NCBI GenBank assembly: GCA_016618085.1
Contig: JABLTG010000024.1
Coordinates: forward strand, 1 to 64,000
Source of the DNA: Neovahlkampfia damariscottae
Lineage: Eukaryota > Heterolobosea > Selenaionea > Neovahlkampfiida > Neovahlkampfiidae
Length of the DNA: 64,000 bases
Direction: 5' to 3'
The position numbers and the translations under genes were made by a program. Below the pieces are notes generated by a model. That model was not told the DNA's origin. It saw only the letters and a list, made by a program, of their open reading frames with translations, and did not search any database. Position 1 is the first letter of the stretch. Each line of letters opens with the position of its first letter. This document shows positions 32,949 through 43,191 of the stretch, in pieces.

Positions 32949-35495
32949 TTATAATTCATCTTTTTGATTTTTAATTACTTGTTCTGATTTTTGTCTTAAA
33001 ACAAAAAACATCATATGACCAGTATACTCAGGAGTATAAACAGATTCTGTATGATAATGAAATAAACGAACAAATGCAGGAAAATCTTTTGCTTGTTGAA
33101 CTGGATTTCCATCTTCAGAAACATAACCTGTATGTAAAAGAACTAAACCATCTTTTGTTAAATGAATATCATTCAATTTTTTAAAATAATCAACTTGAAA
33201 TAATTTCAAATCTTCAAAGGCTTCAGGTGATGTTGTGTCCATAATAACTAAATCAAGTTTTTCTTCTGATGGTAAATCTAAAACATATTTATTTCCATCT
33301 CCAATGATAATATTAATCTTTTTGTTATTCAACCATTTTTGTAAATTTGGATATAAATATTTTTTTGATAATTCAACTACATCTGCATCAACATCAACAA
33401 GTGTAATTTTATCAATAGATTCAAATTCAGGTGATTCTGCAATTCTTTTTAAAATGATTAAATCACCACCACCTTTTTAAAAAAAATAATTAATATTTTA
33501 AATGATATCTTGTTACCAATGATCAAAATATTTTTTGGTTTTTTTTCAACAACTTTTGAATAAAAGAAATCTGTATAATTGAATGAATTATCAAAAAATT
33601 GAATTGATTTATCTAAAATTAAACTAGTTCCTAAAACTTTTGATTCAAAAAAAATAGCTTTTTGGAATTTTGTTCTTTTGTATTCAATAATTTTTGAATC
33701 ATGAATAAATGCACGTTCACCTGATTCAAATGCAACTAAATCACCTTTTTTTAATTTTGGATATGCTTCTTTTGCCTGTGCTTCATTTTTTGATTTCATT
33801 TCATGTTTAAAATCATAATCTTGATTTTTGAAATAATGAGCAAGCATTTGAATGGCATTAAAGAAATTGAAATAATCAGCTTTAATATCAAATTCAACTG
33901 TTAATAAGTTATCTTTTTCCAAGTTAAATTCAATTATTGATTTTTTATCTAGGATATAAAGTGCTTTGAAATTTGTATCATTTTTTTCAATTTTTTCATC
34001 TTCAACTTCACCATCATTGAATGAAATAATATCATAAATAGTTTCATTAAATTCATTAACATCTTTAATCATTTGAGAATTCTTAAATGAAATTGTGATT
34101 AAATTTCTTTTTGAGAAATAATCTTCATCAATAGATGTTACTTCTGTTCCAAATGTAATATTGAAACGATTAACTTTATGAGTGAAATCAACAATAGGAG
34201 TTCTTAAAGGTTTGAAGAATTTATGTTTTCTTTTGTTTAAAATATAATAAAGTGTATGTCCAAGATATTCAGGAGTGTATTTTGCATAAAATTTTGAAGC
34301 AAATGGTTTACAAATATCAGGATGTTTGATTTGTTTTGCCAAATTTCTATCATGAATATTTTCAACTTCATCTTCTAATAAACCATATTGTAGAAGAATT
34401 CCAGAGTTTTCTGTCATGTGATATTGATTCAATTTACCAAAGAATTTTTTGTTGAATAATTTTTTTGAAATTAAGACTTGTGGGTCTGTTGTATCCATTA
34501 AAATTGCATCAAATTTATCAGTATCCTTTAATTTATTTAAAACGTAATCGTGACCATCTCCAACAATAATTTCTATTTTATCATTTGTACCCCATTCATT
34601 GAAATCTGGATGAAGATATTTTTTTGCTAAATCAATGACGTCTCCATCTATATCAACAAGGGTGATTTTTTCAATGTTTTTATATTCAGGTAATTTTGTA
34701 ATTGCTTTTAAAATGACCAAATCACCACCACCTATTTTAATAAAGAAATGTGTTAAATTTTTCTTTTTTTTTACCAATCATCAAAACTCTTTTTGGATTT
34801 TTGTGTTTTATGAATTGTAAGAATACTTTTGTGTAATTTGTGAATCCCTCAAGACATTGAGTAATACCATCTAAAACTAAACCTTTTCCTGATGATTCTG
34901 ATTCAACAACTAAAGCTCTTTGAAATTTTGTAATTTTTTTATCAAGAATTTTTGTTTTATGAAGTAAAACAGGTGGATTAAATGATTCTGACATTATATC
35001 ATCTTTTGAGAACTTGACTGTTGATTCACCTTCAAATTTGAAATCAATATCTTTTGGAGAAAAAAATTTAAACAAAAATGGCATAAGGTTGTAACTTTTG
35101 AAACCATCAACATCTGTCATTTCCATTGTAAAGTTAACATTGTCATCTGTTGATTCAATATTGAGTTCATATTTTTCTGGGACACTAAATGTTCCTTTAA
35201 AGTTTTTTTTTTCTTCTTTTCCTTCTTTCAATTGAAATGTTTTGTTATATTCATCATCTCTAATGAATTCTAATACATCATGAATGTAATCTAAAATCTC
35301 TTTTTCGTTTGTAACTTTTGCTTTTTCTGTTTGTGAAAGTGTAACTACAAATTTTCCAGTTGTTGGGTATTCATGTGGAAGGGTAAATTGTTCTGTGAAA
35401 GTAATGTTTTGATCATTTCTATTTTCAGGAACAATAACAATAGCAGCATAAGAGATTGTTATGAACAACAAAAACAAACAAGCAACTTGTTTCAT
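32949..35495 (-). CDS. Double spermine/spermidine-synthase-like protein with signal peptide and C-terminal KDEL
   Basis: Three exons (35495-34775, 34731-33517, 33472-32949) encode 819 residues. A signal peptide (KQVACLFLLFITISYA) is followed by two tandem copies of one unit: an N-terminal domain resembling that of spermine synthase, then an aminopropyltransferase domain. Copy 1 has VLMIGGGDLVILK, VDIDGDVIDLAKKYL, GDGHDYV and MDTTDP; copy 2 has ILIIGGGDLIILK, VDVDADVVELSKKYL, GDGNKYV and MDTTSP. The Asp pair in DxxDP that serves catalysis and amine binding is complete only in copy 1. The last four residues are KDEL, an ER retention signal. Each copy has an intron at the identical phase-1 position inside the first Gly of GGGD, so the duplication followed intron gain. 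Several N-glycosylation sequons are present. Predicted ER-lumenal polyamine-type transferase or a derived binding protein. Confidence 0.85.
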
Positions 35496-35664
35496 TTTGA
35501 TTGGTTGGTTACATCAGAAAAATCTGTCAAAATATAAATCCTTTAATATGAAAATTTATCAAAAAGATTCAAAAAAATAAAAAAAATAAAATATCTCTTT
35601 TTGATTGGACAAATAAAAAACAACTTTCTTTAACATACTTAACACAAAAACGTTAAATTGACAC

Positions 35665-36952
35665 ATGTCTACTGAACAATTAGGACAATCTATAGTTATT
35701 GATAACGGAACTGGTGTGGTTAAAGCTGGTTTTGCTGGTGATGACGCTCCAAGAAGGTTTCTTCAAAATTCTAATTAATCTTTTTCTCAGTGTATTTCCT
35801 TCTTTAATTGGAAAACCAAAAAAACCAAAATACATTCTTCCAGGTATGGGTTTAAAAAATGTATATGTTGGAAGAGATGCCGAAAGAAAAAGAGGTATTT
35901 TAAAACTTGAATATCCATTGGATCATGGTGTTGTTCAAGATTGGGGTGATATGGAAGTAAGAAACTAATTAAAATTTAAAAAAAAAAAGTGTCTTTGGAA
36001 TCATACATTTTATGATCGTTTAAGAGTTGAACCAGATCAACATCCTGTACTTTTAACTGAAGCTCCGATGAATCCAAAAAAGAATAGAGAAAAAATGGGT
36101 CAAATTATGGTTTGTTTTTTTTATTTTATAATATTGATTATTTCACAAGTTTGAAACTTATTTTGTTCCTGGTATGTATGTTGCAATTCAAGCTGTCATG
36201 TCTTTATATGCTTCTGGTAGAACAACAGGTTTAGTACTTGATATAGGGGATGGTGTAACACATACAGTACCTATTTATGAAGGATATTCACTTCAACATG
36301 CTATTGAAAGATTAAATTTAGCTGGTAGAGATTTAACAAATTATATGACACGTCAACTTTTACAATTAGGAATTCCTTTTAGAACAGCTGCAGAAAAAGA
36401 AATTGTTAAAAAAATGAAAGAGAAATTATGTTATATTGCTTTAGATTATCAAACTGAAGTTGATAAATTATCACAAGAAGACGAAGATTTATCTGCAGAG
36501 TATGAATTACCCGGTAAAAAAAAAAAAAAAAAAATTAAAATGATTCTTTGAAAGATGGAACATTGATTAATTTTGCAAGACCAAGATTTCAAACACCAGA
36601 AGCTTTATTTCAACCTAATCTTTGTGGCATTGAATCTTCAGGAGTTCATTCTATTGTTTGGGATTCAATAAAGAATTGTGATATTGATCTTAGAAAAGAT
36701 TTAGCTTCAAATATAGTTCTTTCTGGTGGTACAACATGCTATAAAAACTTTGCTGAAAGATTAGCAAAAGAAGTAAAAGAATTAGTACCAAGTTCAATGA
36801 GAGTTAGAGTTTCAGACCCTGCAGAGAGAAAATATACAGTTTGGATAGGTGGTAGTATTTTAGCATCTCTTAGTACATTCAGTCATATCATGGTTACAAA
36901 AGAGGAATATGATGAAGTTGGTGCTAAGGTCATTCATCACAAATGTTATTAG
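35665..36952 (+). CDS. Divergent actin
   Basis: Five exons (35665-35756, 35791-35956, 35990-36109, 36150-36513, 36555-36952) encode 379 residues. The actin fold is complete: [87 protein letters not shown] and [17 protein letters not shown]. Residues 38-55 (DNase-binding loop; [17 protein letters not shown]) are very different from conventional actin and one residue longer, and the C-terminus ends HHKCY instead of HRKCF. It is closer to actin than to Arp1-Arp3. It is probably a specialised paralogue with altered polymer contacts; a conventional actin presumably lies elsewhere. An ATTGG box lies near 35605, about 55 nt upstream. Confidence 0.88.
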
Positions 36953-36991
36953 AAAAAAAAAACAAGAAAAAAATAAAAGTTCTTTTTAAAT

Positions 36992-37437
36992 TTATTGAGA
37001 AAGTGCTTGAACTTCTTCAGTTAATTTGGTGTCGTTTGCTCCTTTCCATTCTTTTATCATTGAACCGTTTTTGAAAACTTGAAATGTTGGCATAGCTTTT
37101 AAAAAGGGTTGTCAAAAGAGGTTTTAAATCTTACCTGTAACTCCATATTCTTCTGAAATTTCGTCACATTCATCAACATCAACTTTCAAGAAAACAACGT
37201 TTTCGTGTTCATTGCTTAATTTTTCAAAAAGTGGAGCGATTTTGATACATGGTCCACACCTATTTAATTAAATTAAAAAATTAAAATCTTCTTTACCAAG
37301 TTGCCCAGTAGTCAACAATGATGTATCTTTGAAGTTGTTTTTTAATTTTATGTTTTTTTTTACTTTTCTCCTGCTTTTTCTAATTGACTTTTAAAGTCAG
37401 CTGTTGATTTTACACTGTGAATTTTTCCTCCTGCCAT
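36992..37437 (-). CDS. Thioredoxin
   Basis: Four exons (37437-37364, 37326-37297, 37259-37135, 37095-36992) encode 110 residues, the usual length. The redox motif WCGPC is intact in [18 protein letters not shown], followed by [17 protein letters not shown] and the cis-proline segment [11 protein letters not shown]. There is no targeting peptide, so it is probably cytosolic and reduced by thioredoxin reductase. One exon is only 30 nt. A CCAAT box at 37479-37483 lies about 42 nt upstream. It converges on the actin gene, 39 bp between stops, and is divergent from a second thioredoxin-fold gene. Confidence 0.96.
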
Positions 37438-37656
37438 TTGTTTGTGTACTTTCGTTTATTATGGAAATTTATTTTTTGGCCAATCGGAGATTGAATTTAT
37501 TTTTGATCCAATAGAATCTTCTATTTTCCGGATGGAAGAATAAAAACTCCTGATTGCAATAGTTCATGAAAACTTGGCATTTCCATGGAATTCTCCAGAA
37601 TCTGTTGAATTAACAATTTCTTGGAGGGTTTTGATTGGTCAACAAAACAAATCTCA
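37438..37656. promoter_or_regulatory. Divergent promoter of two thioredoxin-fold genes
   Basis: CCAAT boxes lie at 37479-37483 and about 37510 on the plus strand, and ATTGG at 37633-37637, 19 nt before the plus-strand ATG. Between them is a run of inverted TTC/GAA elements (TTCATGAA at 37563-37570, then TTCCATGGAA and TTCTCCAGAA near 37585-37605). These resemble heat-shock-element half sites or TTC-N4-GAA palindromes, but the spacing is not a canonical array, so stress control is only a suggestion. Confidence 0.4.
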
Positions 37657-38127
37657 ATGGACAATAATCAAGATACAGAAGAACATCAAATCGAAGACGT
37701 CAAAAGTAAAATCGATTATGATTTGAAAATGAAAGATTTCAAAGACAAAAATATTGTTTTTGTTTATTATTCACCAGTAACATTTTTTTTTTTTCATTTT
37801 AACAAAATTCCCAAAAAATAAAGTGGGCAAAACCATGTAAAAAAATAGGTGAGAACATATTAATATTAAACTTAATTTAAAAAAATAGAACCTTTGTTAC
37901 AAGAATTAAATTCTAAACACAACAAACAAACTGTAATTTTCAAAGTGAATATTGATAAACATGATGATCTTGCTGATGCTGCTGTTATCAATACAATGCC
38001 AACTTTTCACATTTTTCACAAAGGAGAAACAACTTGTGAAACAATCATTGGTGGAGAAGAAAGTGTTATAAAAACAGCAATTGAAACAATTTCATCTGGA
38101 AAACGTTATACTTCAACTCAAAAATAA
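37657..38127 (+). CDS. Thioredoxin-fold protein with altered active site (WAKPC)
   Basis: Three exons (37657-37776, 37824-37848, 37889-38127) encode 127 residues. The fold is clear: NIVFVYYSPWAKPCKKIEP, FKVNIDKHDDLADAAVI, TMPTFHIFHKGE. The redox motif is WAKPC, so the N-terminal nucleophilic Cys is Ala and only the resolving Cys remains. It cannot be a normal disulfide reductase; a monothiol, chaperone or regulatory role is likely. An acidic N-terminal extension of about 25 residues (NNQDTEEHQIEDVKSK) precedes the fold. It lies head-to-head with the canonical thioredoxin gene. The middle exon is 25 nt. Confidence 0.85.
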
Positions 38128-38198
38128 AATAAATAAATTATTTCAAAAGAACCAATCAAAAATTATTTTTCGAACAAAAAAACAAAAACAACAGGTCG

Positions 38199-39256
38199 AT
38201 GTTTCAATCAAAATTTTTATTCAAACAAGTTTTAAAAAGTCATCAAATTTTTCGTCAATATTCTAAAAAATATGAAAATATTTTATTTGAAGTTGTTGAT
38301 AACGTAGCTGTTATTAAATTACATCGTCCAAAAGCTTTAAATGCTTTGAGCAAAGGATTATGCACAGATCTTGGAAATGCAATAACAGAAGTTGAAAAAG
38401 ATGATAATATTAAAGTTACAATTATTACAGGAGAAGGACAAAAGTCATTTGCAGCAGGTGCTGATATTAAAGAAATGAGTACAAAAAAATACATGGAAGT
38501 TTACAAAGAAAATTTATTTGGAGAATTAGATGTAATTATTATTGAAAATTAATTCATTTTTCAATAATAGGTTATTCCAGTTGCTAGAAAACCAATTATT
38601 GCTGCTGTTAATGGATTTGCTTTAGGAGGTGGTTGTGAACTCGCAATGTAATTTTAATTATTTTATTATTGACAAATTTAGGATGTAATATACTTCTATT
38701 TTTTACTTTTTCATTCTTAGGTGTGATATTATTTTAGCTTCAGAAAATGCAAAATTTGGACAACCTGAAATTAAAATTGGAACTATTCCAGGTGTTGGTG
38801 GTACTCAAAGATTAACAAGAGCTATTGGAAAATCAAAAGCAATGGAATGGGTTTTAACAGTTTGTGTTGTAAATTTTAAAATTGATTTTTTTTAAAAGGG
38901 AAATATGTATTCAGCTCAATATGCATTAGAATCAGGTCTCGTAAGTTCTGTATACCCACAAGATCAGTTAATGGAAAAGGCAATGGAAATGGCAAAAACA
39001 ATTGCTTCTTATTCAGTACCTATAAGTAAGTTCAAAAATTGAAAATTTATATTTTAAGCTCAAATTGCAAAAGAAGCTGTTAATAAATCATATGAAATGA
39101 CTTTAAAAGAAGGTTTAAATTTCGAAAAAAGAGTTTTTCAATCCACTTTTGCAACAGTAAAAAAAACATAATTTCACATTTAAAATATAGCATGACCAAA
39201 AAGAAGGAATGGCAGCATTTTCAGAAAAAAGAAAACCAGAATTTAAAGATGAATAA
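38199..39256 (+). CDS. ECHS1: Enoyl-CoA hydratase, short chain (mitochondrial)
   Basis: Six exons (38199-38531, 38571-38647, 38721-38859, 38899-39025, 39059-39156, 39191-39256) encode 279 residues. It hydrates 2-enoyl-CoAs in beta-oxidation and valine breakdown. Crotonase motifs are intact: [32 protein letters not shown], and [20 protein letters not shown] with both catalytic glutamates. The first 22 residues are basic and hydroxylated without acidic residues ([20 protein letters not shown]), a mitochondrial presequence. The 73-nt intron 2 is long for this window. CCAAT at 38154-38158. Together with MCCC2 it indicates a working mitochondrial branched-chain and fatty-acid pathway. Confidence 0.95.
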
Positions 39257-39265
39257 ACATTTTTT

Positions 39266-39822
39266 TTACTTCTTTGCATCACCAGCTTCACTGTTATTTC
39301 CAACTAGTTTCGAAAAATTTGGAATGTATTCTTTCCATTCTTTGATTTGAACATCAGCTGATTTAAGTCTTGGTTTATAATCTCTATTTTTATAAACTTG
39401 TACAAGTTGTTCAATTTGTTTATCTGTTTCTTTTTCGAAATTTTTTTCCCAAAATTCTTCATCATCATCTGAAAGATCATCATTAAATGCATGTTCATAA
39501 TGTGGTGCTTCTAAACCCTGTTGTTTGAATTAAATTTTTTTTTTTTTTTTACAAAGACTATTTTTCCATTTTCTCTCATGTTATACCAAACCCAGAATAC
39601 AACTTGAGCACCAAGAAATTTAGCAAAAAATAAATCTCTTTTTAAATTTGTTGGTGGTTTTACACCATATTTTATGTCATCTTCTGTTGGTGGTTTTTCA
39701 TAACCTCTTCCAACAGCACCTCTTTTTGTTGTTGTTTTTGAAAAATTTCTTTTTTTTTCTGCAAAACGTTCTGCTATTTTTTTAGAGAAACTTTTTATAT
39801 TTTGTGGTTTGAAGAAACTCAT
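39266..39822 (-). CDS. Predicted mitochondrial membrane protein, possibly a respiratory complex I accessory subunit
   Basis: Two exons (39822-39553, 39517-39266) encode 173 residues. The N-terminus is strongly basic with Lys, Arg and Ser (KKIAERFAEKKRNFSKTTTK), one hydrophobic segment follows (FLGAQVVFWVWYNMRE), then LEAPHYEHAF and an acidic helical tail (LSDDDEEFWEKNFEKE). The single span with W-rich flank and a following Pro/His/Glu segment recalls NDUFB2-type subunits, but the similarity is by eye only. The CCAAT-type box is at about 39850. Its stop is 9 bp from that of enoyl-CoA hydratase. Confidence 0.5.
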
Positions 39823-39981
39823 TTTTTGTTTGGTCAAAATACGAAGTTTATTGGTTAATTAATTTTCCGCCAATACAACTTTTCAAAAAAGAATTGAACA
39901 ATTTCTGACTTTTTATCTCCAGAATATTGTCCAAATTCAACTTTTAAAGTATGTCCAATAATTTTTATTTCAGTTGCTCCA

Positions 39982-41167
39982 ATGAAATTGATTGAAGTTT
40001 TTGAAGGTAAACAATGAGAGAACAATGACATTAATTTTTTCAACAGGAAAACATCAATATTACATACACGATTTAAAATATGATTATTATGGCAATCGAA
40101 TTGCAACCTGTTCTTCAGATCAAACCATAAAAATTTGGGATCAAGTAGACGGAGAGTATAAAAACTCTTATGCATGGAAAGCACATAATGGAAGTATTTG
40201 GAGAATAGAATGGGCACATCCATCATTTGGACAATTAATTGCATCATGTTCAAGTGACAGAACAGGTTACAAAAAAAAAAAAATTAAAAAAGTTAAGTTT
40301 ATATTTGGGAAGAACCATCTTATTCTGATACAGAAAATTCAAAAGAATGGATTAAAAAATCAACAATAGTAGATTCAACCAAATCAGTTGACGACATAAA
40401 ATTCGCACCTTCACAGTATGATACCAAAAAGACACCAATTTAATTTTTTTTCAAGTTTGGGTTTGTTATTGGCTACTTGTTCGAAAGATGGTCATATAAG
40501 AATATACGAAGCTGTAGATGTCATGAATCTTTCATATTGGCCTTTATCTCAAGGTTTTATTTTTTAACATTTTTTTTTTTTAAACTTTAAAGAATTTATC
40601 AGCAAAAGTGCAACTTGTATCACATGGAATCCTTCTAGGTTTGATCCACCTACACTCGCTGTTGGATCAGAAGATGGACAAATCAAAATTTGGCAATATA
40701 AAGAAAATTTACGAACTTGTTTGAATAATTAATAATTTATATTTTATAATTAGGGGAGAATATTAAAAATATTAAACATACAACATCTATTATTCATGAT
40801 ATTAGGTATTAATTGAGATTTTATTTTTTATTTTTTTGAACATAAGTTGGTGCCCGTCAAATGGAAGATCTTATCATTTACTGGCAACAGGAAGTAAAGG
40901 TATTTATATTGCATCATATTTTAATCTTAACAGATGGATCCACTGTAATTTGGAAAATTTCTAAAGATAAATCTTATTCAATTGAACAATTAGAAAGATT
41001 CGAAAAGAAAAACTCAGAAATTTGGAAAGTAGAATGGAATATATCAGGTACAATCTTAGGTAAAAAAAGAAAAATAATTTATTCATATTTGTTTCACAGT
41101 TGTCTCTGATAATTCTGGTAACGTTGTTTTGTACAAATTTAAGAATGGAAAATGGTTTGATCAATAA
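39982..41167 (+). CDS. SEH1: Nucleoporin Seh1 (WD-repeat)
   Basis: Nine exons (39982-40006, 40047-40265, 40298-40415, 40456-40553, 40593-40718, 40754-40805, 40847-40899, 40934-41059, 41100-41167) encode 294 residues in six WD-type blades. Stretches match Seh1 closely: [84 protein letters not shown], and [14 protein letters not shown]. Seh1 belongs to the Nup107-160 nuclear pore subcomplex and to the GATOR2/SEA complex. The presumed ATG sits inside a CCAATG sequence (39979-39984). It has the most introns of any gene in the window. Confidence 0.92.
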
Positions 41168-41237
41168 AAAAAACTAAATATATTTAAAGGAAATGTGAGA
41201 CAAATTTGAAATAAATATTCTCGTCATTCTCCATTTT

Positions 41238-41266
41238 TATTGGACCAATCAATTTCTTCAACCAAT
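41238..41266 (+). promoter_or_regulatory. CCAAT cluster overlapping a start codon
   Basis: ATTGG at 41239-41243, CCAAT at 41245-41249 and CCAAT at 41262-41266 occur within 28 bp. The last overlaps the hydroxylase ATG (41265) as CCAATG. A similar CCAATG occurs at the Seh1 start. Confidence 0.5.
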
Positions 41267-42175
41267 GTCAACAGACTCACAATCACTTGATTTATTAAGT
41301 TCACTTTGGAAATATTATGTAATTGATAACTCAACAGAGTATTTCAGTTATAACATTTTACCATTTCTTTTTCATCAATTTGCTTTTTATTTATTTAACT
41401 TACCTTTTATTTTATTCTTTATTTTCAAATCAGATTTTATTGAAAAATTTAGTATTCACAAAGTAATTTTTTCAAATGGAGACTAAAAAAAAAACAGAAA
41501 CGAGTATCAGGATCTGAATATGGATGGATGTTTTTCAGAGTACTTGTAATACAACATTTAGTTGCTTTTCCATTTTCTCTTGGTGCTAAAAATCTTCATG
41601 ATCAAACAGGTGCATTTTCAATATTATTACCATTACCAACACTTGGAAGATTTGTTGTTGATATTTTTATTTGTATGATTTTGGATGATTTATTTTTTTA
41701 TATTGGACATAGACTCGTAAAGAAACAAAATTGATATTTTAAACTTTAGTTTCATACAAAATTCTTATATAAACAATTTCACTCAAAACATCATGAAGCT
41801 CGTTATACAGTCTCCATAGCAAGTGAATTTTTTCATCCTGTTGAATATATCATTGGAATTGTACTTCCAGTAAGAATGAGAATTTTGTTCAATTATTTTT
41901 AGGTATTTCTTCCACCTCTTATTTTAAAATCACATATGATCACATATCTGTCATTTCTTGCAATCAAATTATATGAAACAACATTTGCTCATTGTGGTTA
42001 TGATTTTGGTCCATTTTTTCCAAATGCAAGGGAACATTCTTATCATCATTCTCATTTTGAGAATTGTTATGGATCATTTTTTAATATTTGGGATAGACTT
42101 TTAGGTACAAATGCAAAATTCTTAAAATATGAAGAATCAAGAATTGAAAAAGAAAAAAAGAAACAACAACAATAA
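41265..42175 (+). CDS. Fatty-acid hydroxylase superfamily (sterol desaturase / C-4 methyl oxidase-like), gene 1
   Basis: Four exons (41265-41462, 41498-41716, 41750-41869, 41903-42175) encode 269 residues. The di-iron histidine boxes are complete: HRLFH (HX3H, across the second intron), FHSKHH (HX2HH) and HSYHHSHF (HX2HH). Four or so membrane helices surround them. The layout fits ER methylsterol monooxygenases and plant-type sterol oxidases (PVEYIIGIVLP, FPNAREHSYHHSHFENCYGS). Substrate could be a 4-methylsterol or a long-chain aldehyde or lipid. A Lys-rich tail (EKEKKKQQQ) ends it. A second member of the superfamily lies at 47.3-48.1 kb. Confidence 0.85.
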
Positions 42176-42261
42176 TTAACCTTAAAGGGATAATAAATAA
42201 TTATTTTTAGGTTGATTTGAGTTTCAAGTTTATCCTTGGATTTGTCCAATCAAGAACGACA

Positions 42262-43170
42262 ATGAAAGCAATTGATGTGTGGGCCCAACATTCACCTGAT
42301 TTTTTTGAAAGGCTTCCTGAAACAGAAAGACTTGGAAAACAATCAAAAACAGATTTTTCAATTGCTTATAAATCACCACAAGAATTGATAAAACTAATGG
42401 ATGAAGCTGGAATTGATAAAGTATTTTTATCAGCTTGGAATAGACCTGGCAAAGTTGTGATTAGTAATGAAAATGTTTATTCATATACATCAAAATACCC
42501 AGAAAGATTTTATGGATTGGCTTCAGTTGACTTGGAAAAACCAGTAGAAGCAGTGAAAGAATTAGAAAAATGTGTTAAAGAATATGGCTTTATTGTTTTT
42601 GAAAATATCAAACTAAAATTTATCATAGGGGTTGAGAATAGTTCCTTGGTTATGGAATAAACCTGTAACCTCCAATTTATACTATCCTCTTTTTGTGAAA
42701 TGCATTGAATTGGTAATATTATCTTCTATTTGAATATATATTAGGATATTCCATTTTGCACACAAGTAGGTCATACTGGACCTTTATGTCCTTCAGAGGT
42801 AGGTAGACCAATTCCTTATATTGATGAAATTGCTTTAACTTTTCCTGAATTGAAAATCATTTGTGGACATATTGGGTATCCTTGGACTGAAGAAATGATA
42901 GCAGTGGCTTGGAAGCATAAAAATGTTTTCATTGATACATCTGCTTACTTACCATTGTATTATCCAAAACAATTGATTCATTACATAAATTCTTATGGGA
43001 AGAATAAAGTTATGTTTGGAACTAATTTTCCTCAATTGAGTTGGAAGGTTTGTATGGATCAAATTGATCAATTGAAATTATCAAAATCATCAAAAGATCA
43101 TTTTTTGTATAAAAATGCAGAAAAAGTATTCAAATTGAAAAATGATCAAAAATTACAATCAAAACTCTAA
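42262..43170 (+). CDS. Amidohydrolase_2-family TIM-barrel hydrolase
   Basis: Three exons (42262-42594, 42629-42712, 42745-43170) encode 280 residues. Family landmarks: the start MKAIDVWAQHS, GLASVDL, GLRIVPW after splicing, CTQVGHTGPLCPSEVGRP, ICGHIGYPWTEEM and MFGTNFPQ. This is the ACMSD / gamma-resorcylate decarboxylase-like branch, often metal-dependent decarboxylases or hydrolases. The first strand reads DVWAQH instead of DxHxH, and the usual Asp in the last motif is Asn (TNFPQ), so metal binding may differ from the classical enzymes. A CCAAT box at 42246-42250 lies 11 nt before the ATG. Substrate unknown. Confidence 0.75.
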
Positions 43171-43191
43171 AAATTCAAAATATAGATTAAT

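Noticed and set aside
40711-40760. Apparent frame break between Seh1 exons 5 and 6
   Set aside because: A recount of the G run after the acceptor showed that the phases agree and the protein reads through (RTWENIKNIK).
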